This document shows, piece after piece, positions 37,130 through 48,812 of a DNA stretch of 64,000 nucleotides; position 1 is the first letter of the stretch, and the number at the start of each line of letters is the position of its first letter. A program made the position numbers and the translations under genes. Source of the DNA: Burhinus oedicnemus (taxonomy: Eukaryota; Chordata; Aves; Charadriiformes; Burhinidae); assembly GCA_008921705.1 (NCBI GenBank), contig VFFE01007486.1, forward strand, positions 2,233,895 through 2,297,894, written 5' to 3'. The notes under the pieces are model-generated. The model made no database searches and had not been told where the DNA came from. It worked only from the letters and a program-made list of their open reading frames with translations.

Positions 37130-37154
37130 GGGGGGGAGGGGGGGCGGGGAAGGG
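37130..37154 (+). repeat. Plus-strand G-quadruplex motif
   Basis: The G runs are 37130-37136 (7), 37138-37144 (7), 37146-37149 (4) and 37152-37154 (3), with loops of 1, 1 and 2 nt. This satisfies the canonical quadruplex rule with short loops. A purine-rich stretch continues to about 37162. Confidence 0.85.
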
Positions 37155-39707
37155 AAAAAAGGCTAAGAGAAGAAATTCAGTGATGTAAGGCTATAGACAG
37201 AAACAGTGAAAACAGATATTTTAAGCAGTCAGGTTGGAAGCCGCAGTCTTGGATGGCTACAGGGAAATAACTTTTGCAATATTGACGTAAATATAAGAAA
37301 TATGTTTAGGTTTAGCCCTATCATCATCTAGCGAAGACGGTAGGAATGCTTAGATTTTAATGTGGCTGTCTACACAGTGCTTCATCCCATCTCTCCTTGC
37401 TTGAGGATGCAGCTGTACAAGCTGAGTTGTTTTGTTGGCTCCATGTTGAACTAACACCACCATATCAAGACTGGATGGGGGGGCTGTCTCAGCTCCAGGA
37501 GGAAGGAGATGTTTTCCACTGCAGAACTGCTGCCTTTGGGGGCCTAGGGAAAGTCAAATGACTTGGTCCGTGGACAACAGGAGCTGAGTGAACAGGGGTC
37601 TTGTAAGTCTAAGTAAGACTGACCTGTGAGGTCATCTTGTCTCAAGAACGTTAAGGAATCAGTGCACACTCACTTATTCACAGATGAAGCATCAAAAGAA
37701 AAAGACTTCAGATGTTTGGAGCACTCAGCAAGCAGTACCAACATACCGAGGTACTGTTATACAGAGCCATTTTCTAGAAGAGCCAAACTGGCCAGAGCCA
37801 TTCAGTGTTTCCTGCTGTTTTCATAGCATCAGTAGATGAGGTAGTACTTTAGAGGAAGGCTGGAGCAGCTATTTGTCTCAATTTAAGAACCCTATAAGAG
37901 CTAACAAGTGGATTGGTGAAGGTATTAGAAATAAAGTTGTCGGAACTTGAGCCCTTGCTTAGCTGGAAAGATGAGCTGCGGTAGGATGAGTATTATGAAC
38001 TGCTGTGTGAGTAGTTCAGCTAAAAACACAAATTGAGATAAAAGTAATTTCTGTGTTAGGTAAAACTCAGCATAGTACAGTTGTTGCCTTCATTATCCTT
38101 ATTTCTTAAATAGACCCGATTGGATGGAAACGTGGATGCTGTCACTAGCAGACTGAGCAGGCTGCAAGACTTGAAAAGAAGCTTGCAGAATTATCTAGGG
38201 CCTAGGATGGTGAAGAACAGGGGTAGGGCCATGACTTGGTTGGAGCTGGAAATTGCAAAAGTTGAATGACGATTGCAAAGAAATGCTATACAGATACCAC
38301 AATAACAGACGGCATGAACCTGGAAGCTGGCTTAAAGATGTAGGAATTATCAGTTTATTTTTTTGTATCTTTACCATTTCATAGATCCAAACCAATCTTA
38401 AAATAGTTAGGTATTGTAAACAGAAGTCAGTAAAAATGAATTGTAAACAAAACCCTAACTATTTTTATGGGCATCTAAGCTGATAGGGGTTTTGTCTTGT
38501 TTTATTTTTTTTACTAAGCTGTTAGTTTTAATATTAACCATGTGGTTTTTTACTAACCTAATTAGATTCAAGCAGTTCCATTCCCTCTATCATTTGTCCT
38601 GAAACAGGTATGGTCTTAGACTTCTCTTTTAGTATTTCATTTAAATGGCAGTAAGCTTCTTTTCCATTACCTGAGTATTTCAATCCCCTGAACTCCTCCT
38701 CTTGATTATTCATGACTTATTTGCCTTCACTAGTGATGGAAAAAAAAAGGAATAAAACTGAGTCTCCCTTATTTTCATTTGTGCTCTAGTTTTGACTAAC
38801 CTTAGTTTTCAAATATATTTTGTGACCCTATTATCCTTCAGAGAGCAAATGGATGTTTTACATGGAACTTCAATCTGTCACTTTTTTTCATCTGCATGTC
38901 CTGAATCTTGCTCAAGACTGTGCGTTTTTGTTATTGTTAGGACTCCTTGTGCATTTACTTAAGTACAGAATGAAACCCACTTCTATTAGACAAAATAATT
39001 TATCCCACTGCATTTGTTCAGTCCCAATAATAAATCACTAATTGTTATATATTGTATGTTTCGTATACGGTTAGGACTTACTGATGTGTCTGATTTCTGA
39101 GTGGAGCACCTTGCCTTGCTTGTGTTCAGGCATTTAAACTGTTTTTTGATACTTGTGTTTTTTAGAAGGCAGAGAGAAAGCAACTTGTATCTGGTTATGT
39201 CCAACTGGGGAGATGTGGAATTCTTTTAGGATTTTTCCATGCTTTTTGAAGTCACTGATTCAGGTTGTGAATTTGAAGGGATATGAAGTACAAAGTTCAA
39301 AGAAGAAAAAGAGGTGCTATATGGGCAGTATAGTTACTCACAATTGTACATTACAGAGAACAAATTAAAAAAGTAGTCCTTTCTGAGCACTTGCTCGAAG
39401 GTAGAACTCACAGCTCAGAGAAATATGAGGTGCTGTTTTCTTTTTCAGCATTGTGAGTTTGAAATATAACTAAATCTTTAAAATGCTAGAATAAAATACA
39501 GTGGGAAGAGGTTCTCAGACTATCTCTGCTTAGTAAATGTAAACAGCGTTTATTTCTATTTGGAAATTCTTGGAACGTGTGCTTTTTTAACAGAATAAAA
39601 CGATTTCTGACACTATCAGTTACTTAAAATACATCTTAGACTTAGTTAGGAAAACACAGAAAATATTAATGAGCGGTGTAAAATTATACAGGGCGTTATT
39701 GAGGAGT
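37155..39707. other. AT-rich single-copy sequence, no gene seen
   Basis: No exon or repeat family recognised. Open frames are below about 75 codons. Confidence 0.5.
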
Positions 39708-39756
39708 TACCCAGGGATACCCGCTGGATACCCAGGGATACCCGCTGGATACTCAG
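39708..39756. repeat. 21-bp minisatellite, 2.3 copies
   Basis: The units at 39708-39728 and 39729-39749 are identical (TACCCAGGGATACCCGCTGGA is 21 nt, so only its ends are cited: TACCCAGGGA and CGCTGGA). A partial third unit follows to 39756. Each unit itself starts with two related TACCC half-units. Perfect identity suggests a recent duplication. Confidence 0.95.
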
Positions 39757-40341
39757 AATGATCCAGAGGTTCCCTCTGAGAGATGTAATGCTGCTTTTGG
39801 ATGCAAGTTTATACAATCAGGTTTTAATTGTGACCTTGTCCCATTTCCTGATATTTGGATTAAATGAATCTGGAAGTGTTTTGAATACTTCAGTTCCCCT
39901 GCATTAGCAGTCAAAACTTTAAGGAACTGATGAGTTTTATAAGGTTTCCATTTACAAATTATAAATAACAAAGGCTCATGTGAAACTCTGTCCAGATACA
40001 GGCAATGGCTGTTTCAACAAACCTAGCTGAGGTATAAGGGAAGATTGAAACCTCCAAGAAACCATTATACTGATTTTAGTTATTATGTACAATTTCATCC
40101 TGTTTGAGCATCACCTGAAATAATACCATAAAACTCACACACCTCCACGAAAAATGTAACGGGTGATATTTTACTTAGACGTTTTAGCTAACGTTTTTCA
40201 GAGATTTCCCATTACATGGTGCTCCTTCTATTCCTCTCCCTGATTCTCAGCTCTGTTTGTGCCCACTAGTTTGCCTCCCTAAAGATTTCCAGATCCTTCT
40301 TTGATCTACTTTAACTCGGCAAGAGAGCAGCAAAATACCCA
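39757..40341. other. Single-copy sequence, no gene seen
   Basis: Nothing recognised between the minisatellite and the G/T tract. Confidence 0.5.
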
Positions 40342-40407
40342 GTTGTTTGGTGGTTGGGGTTTTTTGTGTGTGTGTGTGTTGGTTTGTTTGTTTGTTGTTT
40401 TTTTTTT
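40342..40407. repeat. G/T-only tract with (TG)n and (TTTG)n
   Basis: Sixty-six nucleotides of pure G and T on the plus strand, including a short TG dinucleotide run, a TTTG tetranucleotide run and a terminal T run. The lysine- and threonine-rich minus-strand frames crossing here are translation artefacts of the tract. Confidence 0.95.
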
Positions 40408-40832
40408 CCTGTGGAGTTTTCTACCTTTTTGACAATGGCAGCAAACAGCCTGGTTCTCAAAGATCGCCTGATGAGCTGATACAACGTAAGTGGTGGAGGA
40501 GAGAAAGGTGGGAAGAGGCAGCAGGAACTGTACCTTTGGGGGGTGGTGGCGGCGAGCTGTTGCACCACACAGCGTGACCCCAGACTTCTGCGTTTGAGCT
40601 TCCTTTACGTTAGGGGCGTATTTACAGCAGCAAAATCGTTGGTGCGTGCTGTGCAGGGCCACCGGGACCCTGGCTCTGAATACAGGCAGTGCATAGTGAA
40701 GTCTGTGGTCTAGTGCTGGTACTAGTCAAATCAAATTCTCTCTCGTTGCTGCAGTCACACTTGGGACTACAGTGAAGACATAACCTTTGTTTGGTGGTAT
40801 CCAAAGACTTCTTAAGTCATGGCGTGTGTAGC

Positions 40833-40851
40833 TGCTTATCTAAGATAAGCA
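40833..40851. repeat. Inverted repeat with facing GATA words
   Basis: TGCTTATCT (40833-40841) and AGATAAGCA (40843-40851) are perfect 9-bp arms around one A. Each arm holds a WGATAR word (AGATAA), on opposite strands. Confidence 0.85.
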
Positions 40852-42276
40852 TATAGGAATGCATTTGTTACAGTATGTGGCTGCATGCGGTAAGAGATAA
40901 AGAGAGGTGAATAACAAAACTGGAATTTGGCTGAAGGGTTTTGATAATATTAAAAACTTTGAGAGAAATGTGAACAATAAGATATCTTTAGATCATAATA
41001 TGATTGAATTACAGCATCAGTGATCTTGCAGCCCACTTCAGCCTATATCCTTTAATAAGTAGAGAAGAGAGGAGAGTGCCTGCATCCTGAAAACTACTTT
41101 CGGGGGAAAAAAAAACACCCAACAAAACAAAACCGAAAAGAAAATATGTAAATACAGATATTTCAGAGTATGCAAATGACATAATGTTGATGCTAATGGG
41201 GATGTTTTGCTTCCTTATCTTTTTAAATGCCTTACTTTCTGTATATGATGATTAAAGGAACTGTTTTATTTTCCTGTGACTTTTTCCCATATGTCACAAT
41301 GTCATCCTTGAGAAACTAACCATAACTCTAATAGATTTATTTTCATTAATGCCTCAATAAATATCTTTACAGAAAAAACTGCAGACCTTTCTCAGCCTTT
41401 GCTTCAAAGAACCAGCGTTAGGTGTAAGGTTCACTCTCAGACCAAGCTGGAGTCTCTTCCCTGCATCCATTTCACCATTAACGTCCTATGCAAGCACATC
41501 GGCTAACCCTTGACTTCATAATTTTAATGAAAACAGTGTAGAAAAAAAGTAAATATATCATTATTAATGGTTGTTTGCGAAGTACTTTGGGATGCTATAT
41601 TTGGATGAAAGCCAAGCATACAGACAAACTTGTCTATTGACAGGAGGAGAATAAATATCTTTATCCTTTTCTGCTTTCTGTTAGTGAAATAATTTGAAGG
41701 AATTCTCAAAAGGATATGATGTATTATTGTTCCGATAAGCAACCAAATGTTTGGCTTGCTGTCTGCAGCATAGATGAACTAACCAAAGTTTTGTATTGAA
41801 AATTGGCTACAAATCTCACAGGAGTTGGCAACCCATTGAGGTTTCTGGTATTCTATGTTGGCAGGAAGATGAAAATAAAAGAAAAGGCTTATCCAAAAAT
41901 GTCTGTCTTCCAAAAAAATTCTGTTTAGTTCTGCAGACCGTTCTTGGTTTTGAACATGCAAAATTCTGCCAATTATAGTCCTGCCAAACAAGACCATTGC
42001 TGGACTATGAGCTGTCATGCTGATTTTAATTGGTAAACTCCCCAGCAAAAGTGTTATACATTGCAAGGGGGCTGATAAAATAACATCTATTTTCTAAAGG
42101 TAACTTGCCAGCTATTTCAGACCGTGACATATCTTGCAATACTGATAGCTTCTTGAAACCATGGTGGTGAGTGAAAATGCGAGAGAAGCATAACTATGCC
42201 TGCTGTGGGATATGGTATTTACACCACACTGGGCTTTGTCAACAAAGGAGAGGTTCAGTAGAGCCCTTTATAAGTT

Positions 42277-42292
42277 AAAATAAATTTATTTT
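42277..42292. repeat. Perfect 16-bp AT palindrome
   Basis: AAAATAAATTTATTTT reads the same on both strands. About one 16-bp palindrome is expected by chance in 64 kb, more in AT-rich DNA, so it carries little weight alone. Confidence 0.9.
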
Positions 42293-44559
42293 GTAACATT
42301 AGCATCTCCTTTTCTTGCTCAGAAGTAGTCAAAATATTTATTTTAATTAGTTACAGGCTTCAAACAGCTTTTCCTTTCTTTACAGGTGAGAAAATCTTGA
42401 AAACAATTTTGAAATATCTGTGACACCAATAAGGTTCATTTTTTTGTGAAAATGTGCTAGAAAGTTTATTTAAATAATTTCAGGATTGAAAACAAAGGAA
42501 GCAGATAAGAGGGCATTTTTATTTATTTACTTTTTAAAAAAAAAAATAGCAAAACACCAGTGTAAGAAATCACTTGAGGGTGGGACTTTCTTTGAGACAT
42601 AAGCCATGGCCTTAGAAGAGATGTGCATCTAAAGCACCCGATGTCCTCTCCAAAGTGCCAGCATCCCTCAGCTCTAATTTCCGTCAAGATCTTCAGGCAC
42701 CTTAGAGGGCTTCCGAAATGCTGCTTTGTTCACTCTCATTACAAGATGCCAGACATTAGTGAATCTGGCCCATCTTCTACTTATGCCTTAGTGCTCATGA
42801 AATTGTGTGTATTTACCAGTTTCGATTATCTGCACCTACTTATTATACCAAGACACCATTCAGCAAGCAATAATCTAGGGAACCATTTTGTCACTGCCCT
42901 AATTTATAAAGGTCAAGACCTGGTGCTATCTGTCCACAGAACAAATAATTGCCACACAAATTGGGACAGATTGAGTGATCTGAACTTTAGACGGCACCGT
43001 TAATTTAGGTAAGCCTTACTCATCAAACTAATTAAGCATAATTGGTTTTTTTCTTTGCGCATGGAACACCATGGCCATTATTTCTATGCTAACCTTTAAA
43101 GAGTCTTTACTCTTCATAGAAATATGAAAGGTTCTTTTTTTTTTTTCTAAAATAATTCTTTATCACACTGCTGATGAAGGACAGATCCAAATATAATTGT
43201 GTGCCTTTCTCAGTTGGAAATGAAGATTGTTATGGCCAAATGTAGGGAAAAAATCATGACAGCTCATTTTGTACATCATGAAAGGCACTTCTTAACTTGA
43301 TGGTTACTTAGTGAGGCTGCTTGACCTTATAAAAATAATCGGGTAGTTAATAGCACTGCCTCAGTTGCAGGACATGAAGCTATTACTGTCAATACTGCTT
43401 GAAACAGTACAGCTTCCCTTGGAGTACAGTGTCTGGGGCAAAATGTCTCCATCTGCACAGACCTTTAGTATGTATATCTTTAAAAGAATCTCTGAATTGC
43501 TTCAGTGGCTGATGGCAGTTCTATGTTTCATGGATGTTCCAAGTGCTTCTAACCAATATTGGAGACTCAAGCCTGGAAACTGGGTTTCTTTAGGGTTAAG
43601 AGTTTACCTAGGTAACGTGAAGCAACTTTTGAACAAAATCCCTAGTCGCAAGGTCTGGATCCCACAGTCTTTTTTTACACTAGAGGCCAGGAGGCAAGAC
43701 ATGGATAGTTTATGCATATCCCTGGTGTCAGTTGTTTGCATAGACATTCACATTGACAGCAAATTATTTGATATACAGGATTTCTTTAAGGATCCTTAAA
43801 AGAAGAATTCTTAAGAACAGTGTTCCAGCTAGAATGTGGAGAAAATGTTAGAGCATGACGAGTTTTCTACAAGGATGTTACTTCATTCACAAAGGCTTTG
43901 TCTTCCCAAATTCCCAAGTTCTGAATGTGTTCAGTGAAGCAAAAGGAAGCTTAGACACTGATTTTATTACAGAATTTTCCCCCAAGAAGGTAGCACAGCA
44001 TTCATAAGCCCTTCCTCACGTCTCACTTATCCAGATATTCTTACAGCAAAGTAACGTAGGGTCAACTACCTTGAACTGTAAATGGAAATACTGCTTAAAA
44101 TTTATATGAAATCAGGTTTGTCCAAATTTGGCCTGGGGTTCAGTAAGTGCCCAAAAAGCTGGGCATTGGTGCATAATGGACTTGAGAGGGAAAAAATAAG
44201 GAAAACAAAGTGTGTGACAGCTTATAACTTTTTATTTGCTTTGTTCTTCTGAAACATCAAATTAACAGCCCAGAGGTCATGTGGTCTTTGTTTCCTAGAG
44301 ATGTTTCTCCAGCACAGAAGAAAATATGTTGGCAAAATAGCAAGGGAAATCTACGTTATTAATTTTCTGTGCTCTGTGGGTAAGTGGGAGATTCAAGTTA
44401 CCAAGTCTTCACCCTAAGAGGACTTAATTTATTTAAAATTTAGATCTGATTTTTAAAAACATCACACTTTTTTTTTTTTTTTCAAGAATGTGGCTGCGAA
44501 TCTCAAAATATTTTAGTCAGCTCTGCTTGATGATATACCTTTTATTTCATATAATTATG

Positions 44560-44740
44560 GAACTGGAACAGGTTACCCAAAGAGTTGGTAGATGCCCCAT
44601 CCCTGGAAGCATTCAAGGTCAGGTTGCACGGGACTCTGAGGACCCTGATCTGGTTGAAGATGTCCCTGCCCATTGCAGGGGGGTTGGACTAGGTGACCTT
44701 TCAAGGTCTCTTACAACCCAAACTATTCTATGATTCTAAT
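44560..44740 (+). mobile_element. CR1 LINE 3' end, plus strand
   Basis: The 5'-truncated 3' end of CR1 is in plus orientation. The word GCCCCATCCCTGGAAGCATT matches the end of ORF2. GGGGGGTTGGACTAGGTGAC and TTACAACCCAAACTATTC match the 3' UTR, and the copy ends in ATTCTATGATTCTAAT, the degenerate 8-mer tail. Only about 180 bases remain, so no protein function is possible. Several substitutions relative to the usual CR1 3' end show it is not recent. Confidence 0.9.
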
Positions 44741-45246
44741 TATGAAAAGGTACACCTCTAGCAATTGAACAAGGTTTGTAGTGTTTTCTGGGTGTAATCT
44801 TCTATTTTGACTGTTAAGTGCACTGAGATTTTCCTATATGTATACTTACAAATGTGGGAAACAGCAAGATTTTATTGAAACTTGTTGTTTTCGATACCTT
44901 TGTAAATCATTGCTTTAGAATACATGAACATGGCCAGATGCAGACAGGAATGGATTGTCCCAAGCCTGGAAGCCATCGGCCTATGTTAGTGCACAGACAC
45001 GACACCCTGAAGTGTGAAGCCCTGACTCTCGGAAGCTATCAGCCTGTCCCAGGGATTGCTGGTTTGATTACAGAGCTGTGCTAACAGCTTCTGTACCAGG
45101 TTGGCTGGTGTTTGTCCAGCATGGAGCATCAGAAGAACACACCTGTATCTGGTTGTGACGGTCCTTGTGAATATACGCTTGGATTTTCTTAGGTTTTGGA
45201 AGACATGGTGATTTCTAGCGGATGTATGAGATTATCTCATATAAAC

Positions 45247-45266
45247 ATATATGTAAATACATATAT
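45247..45266. repeat. AT-rich 9-bp-arm inverted repeat
   Basis: ATATATGTA (45247-45255) and TACATATAT (45258-45266) are perfect arms around AA, in a wider TA-rich stretch. Confidence 0.85.
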
Positions 45267-46917
45267 TTATAAAACTATACAAATATGTGCGTGTGACAGA
45301 TAGGATGTGATAAATTGCAAGACTAGAATATTATTTGTTGAAGCACAAATACGATACATGAAAACCTTATAATTTTAAAAAGGAGCAGCTGCAATGTTTT
45401 TTTGTTAACAGATGCACCCCATGCTAGTAGGAGTTTTTCCATCAGAATAATGTGTCAAGACGAGGGAAGAAACACACTATCTGTACTAGCAGTTTTTTCT
45501 TAATTCTATTTACTGTGATTTAATTGAGTAAGAACAGAAAAGCAACTTGCAGCACTGTATACATGATGGCAGTTTGTTCCCCAGAAGAAATTTTAGGGAG
45601 ACATCTCTAGGTTTCTGCATGTGTATCATATTTCTGGGTTCAAATTTAATAGAAGTTAAAATGACTTTGATCATGAGGATTTGATCAGCATGTTAGTGCT
45701 TCTACATAAGCATATAGGGATTTTTGACTTTGGCTAACAGTCAGCACCATTCTTTAGATTAAGTCCCCCAGAGTTCATTCCCTGTTTAAAATGTTTCTAA
45801 AGGTATTTAGGAGCTGTACAGTTGCCAGTGTTTCCATTACAGGCTATTTTCAGGAGAAAAGTCCTACTGCTTAGGTTATGTCTAATCTATACTCAAGTTA
45901 GCAGTTAGCTTGGTACAACACGTGTGGATCTGTACAGCAAGCCAGTTGAATGTGAAGAACTGATGTCCACCCAATGCATATTTTTTTTGTGGTTTGCTTT
46001 TGGGTAGCTCTAGTCTCGTCTTTTAGGCTGAACATCTAGTAGAGGATGGAGAGTATCGGGTGCCCTCCTGGAAAGCATCTTCCACCTTATTTTCTCAAAA
46101 AGAAATCCAATTCATGAGATGGTTTTGCAATGCAGAAGAAAATGCAGGAAATAGAGGCAGATCTCCCAATCACACCTGTACTGCAGTCCTGATTTGAGTA
46201 ACAAATGAGGATGTATCTGCAGCCCTACTTAACTCTGTCTCCCTGTTGCAAATGGGATCTGTATGATAACAGCTCTTTTAAGGTTTTCATATTTTTATTT
46301 TCTCTATTCCAAATGCATCAGAGGAGCTGGGCAGGAAGTGGTTTCTAAGTCTACAAAGTACTTTGTGACTGCAGTTTTCCTGTTTCACCACCCAGGATAA
46401 AGTTGGCAGCTTTTAAATGTCGTCATGAAAAACTAGGTTAAGGGAGAGAGACTCTCTGAAAACTGCTAGCAGCATATTTTCTTCTGAGAAAGGTTGGTCT
46501 CCTGAGAAAACTTTCAGTTCCAGTGAGTGAATTTGGCAATTTTGACAAAAATGCTTTATCAGCTTAACTTTCCATTGCAGGTTAATGGTGTTGATAAATG
46601 AACTTTGTGAACCAAACGTCTTGAGTTTTTGTTACAATTCTGATTCTTAGTTTACAAATAAGATCCAAAGGAATACAAAGCAGCTGGCATTAGGAGAACA
46701 TTATCTCAATAAATACAGATGTAAAGATGTAAGCTAGTTGCGTACAGTACTCTCTACTTAGCATCATCTGGTGTTACAGAAAGACTCACAGACCTGAAAA
46801 TGGAAAGGAACATGAAATACTAATGTAATTCCCACTTGCTTGCAGTAAAATGTGTTACTGAAATCTATTAACCATTGAAATAGTGTTAGTACTGACGTAA
46901 CTCATCAGCCATTTAAT

Positions 46918-46985
46918 AAATATTTAATATATAATCATGATTAAATATTTACTATATAACCATTAATATATAACCATATAGTATT
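46918..46985. repeat. Imperfect AT-rich tandem repeat
   Basis: Three related units of decreasing length begin at 46918, 46943 and 46965. They share AAATATTTA-type starts and TATATAA(T/C)CAT ends. The first unit contains the perfect palindrome TAATCATGATTA at its junction with the second. Confidence 0.7.
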
Positions 46986-48070
46986 ACCATCACTGATGAG
47001 TATGACGACTTTCATTAAGAAATGGATGTCTTCAAACAGGAATAAAATTGCTTGTAAATTTTCTCCTAAAGAATATATAATGAAATAGAACCAGAAGAGA
47101 ACATCTATACTATCTGGATGACCTCTGAAAAGGGTTCTACCGTTTTTGCATGTCTTCACATGTACCAGGAAAAATTCTATTCTGAGTGTTTTACATTTGA
47201 TATGTGGAATGACTGATAATTCTCTAGCTCATTATATATGAGAATCAATAAATGTAGAGCTGAACACATGCAATAAGGAAATCAACTAAATTAAACTTGT
47301 TGGTTATTTGTGTTTTGTTGGTGCTTTTTTCCCCACTAAATTACCAGTGTTAATGATACCACTGAAGACAATTTGTTTAGTAGTTTGATTACTTAAGGAC
47401 CTTTTCATAAATAAAAGTGCTACTTCACAGGACTAGCTGCTCCCTTATAGAGGAAAAGTGTTGAAGATTTTATGGTTGGAATTCTATTATTTTTCATTCT
47501 GGGCTTTTGTCTGTGCTTACCATGGAGCTTACCAGAGACATCTGCTATTAAGGATTACTTCAAAGGAAGCGGGAATACGAGCGGAGCACTTCACATATAT
47601 TTGAACTCACTGTTAAAACTAGAAGTGCATGTTTTCTGGACTGATATTCCTCCACATATTTGCCTGAACAATAAACAAAATTTTTCTTTGTTCCTTTGAC
47701 ATGCTGCTGAATACTCTTGATGCTTCCTTTCAGCAGGCGCTCGTACTGTACACGTAACCGAGAGATGATGCTCATACTGTTTTCTGTTACAAGACCATGT
47801 ATTTTTAAAAATATATGCAATATTTATACAGCATTGTCTTAAGCCTTAATCAACAAGGATTTAAACCCTGGCTTTGAAATGCTTCGCCACGCCATATTTG
47901 AGTATATGCTCTTCTGTATCTGTGGTATCTCCTGAGGTCTCCAGTATGGCACAATGGATTGGTGGTCCCTGCTTCACATAAAGTGCAGGCACTGGTCAAG
48001 GTTGATACTTGTCTAGAATAAGAGGCATATATACACATGCTATCAACCAGGATTAGTTTGAATTAGGTAC

Positions 48071-48812
48071 GGAATCATGGAATCACAGGATTTTCAGAGT
48101 TGGAAGGGACCTCTAGAGATCATCTAGTCCAACTCCCCTGCTAAAGCAGGATTGCCTAGAGCACATCACTCAGGACTGCATCCAGGCGGGTCTTGAAAAT
48201 CTCCAGAGAAGGGGACACCACAACCTCCCTGGGCAGCCTGTTCCAGTGCTCTGTCACCCTCACCATAAAGAAGTTTTTTTTTCTTATATTTGAATGGAAC
48301 TTCGTATGTTCCAACTTGTGCCTGTTGCCCCTCGTCCTGTCACTGGGAACTACTGAAAAGAGTCTGGCTCCATCCTCCTTCAACCCACCCTTTAGATACT
48401 TAGAAGCAAGACTAAGGTCTCCCCTCAGCCTTCTCTTCTCCAGGCTAAAGAGTCCCAGCTCTCTCAGCCTTTCCTCATAAGGGAGGTGCTCCAGTCCCCC
48501 AATCATCTTTGTTGCCATACACTGGACTCTCTCCAGAAGTTCCCTGTCCCGCTTGAGCTGGGCAGCCCAGAACTGCACACAGTATTCCAGTTGTGGCCTC
48601 ACCAGTGCTGAGTAGTGGGGCAGAATGGCCTCCCTTGACCTACTGGCCATGCTCTTCCCTATGCAGCCCAGGATTCCATTGGCCTTCCTGGCGACAAGGG
48701 CACATTGCTGGCTCATGGATAATTTACTGTCTACCAGGACCCCCAGATCCTTCTCAGAACTGCTTTCCAGCAGGTCCACCCCTAGCCTATATTGGTGCCT
48801 AACATTGGTACC
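48071..48812 (-). mobile_element. CR1 LINE, 5'-truncated, 3' end intact
   Basis: This is the best-preserved mobile element of the window, on the minus strand. The 3' end at 48071 shows degenerate 8-mer repeats (GATTCCAT-type), then the CR1 3' UTR with GGGACCTCTAGAGATCATCT on the plus strand, then the ORF2 C-terminal region up to about 48812, where similarity to CR1 ends. Truncation at the 5' side is the usual outcome of CR1 target-primed reverse transcription. No target-site duplication was looked for, because avian CR1 generally lacks a clear one. Confidence 0.95.
48156..48812 (-). pseudogene. CR1 ORF2 C-terminal segment, open frame
   Basis: A minus-strand frame stays open for at least 207 codons, and continues in register to about 48812 through [13 protein letters not shown]. 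It encodes the end of the CR1 ORF2 protein (endonuclease-reverse transcriptase), downstream of the RT core. Landmarks in order are [69 protein letters not shown] and [18 protein letters not shown], with the stop at 48156. The endonuclease and the RT aspartate motif are missing because of 5' truncation, so it is inactive. The absence of stops or frameshifts suggests a younger copy than the one at 13.8 kb. Family identity is from recognition, not alignment. Confidence 0.93.

Larger units (their letters stand above)
40408..44559. other. AT-rich single-copy sequence, possible conserved non-coding DNA
   Basis: No gene firmly supported. It contains an inverted GATA pair (40833-40851), an A/C stretch (41107-41134), an octamer word ATGCAAAT (41170-41177) and a perfect 16-bp AT palindrome (42277-42292). 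Two of the longer open frames of the window outside CR1 lie here on the plus strand, 42623-43003 (126 codons) and 43365-43799 (144 codons). Neither shows a recognisable domain or a convincing splice context. Confidence 0.45.
44741..48070. other. AT-rich single-copy sequence, no gene seen
   Basis: No exon recognised. Contains a 9-bp-arm AT hairpin at 45247-45266 and an imperfect AT tandem array at 46918-46985. A GC-richer stretch at about 44930-45130 is not recognised. Confidence 0.5.

Noticed and set aside
42623..43003. 126-codon plus-strand open frame
   Set aside because: No domain, no clear splice signals at the edges, and composition like the surrounding non-coding sequence.
43365..43799. 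144-codon plus-strand open frame
   Set aside because: One of the longest frames outside CR1, but no domain, signal or recognisable motif. A short LKPGNWV-like word faintly recalls retroviral integrase C-termini, but nothing around it supports an endogenous retrovirus.
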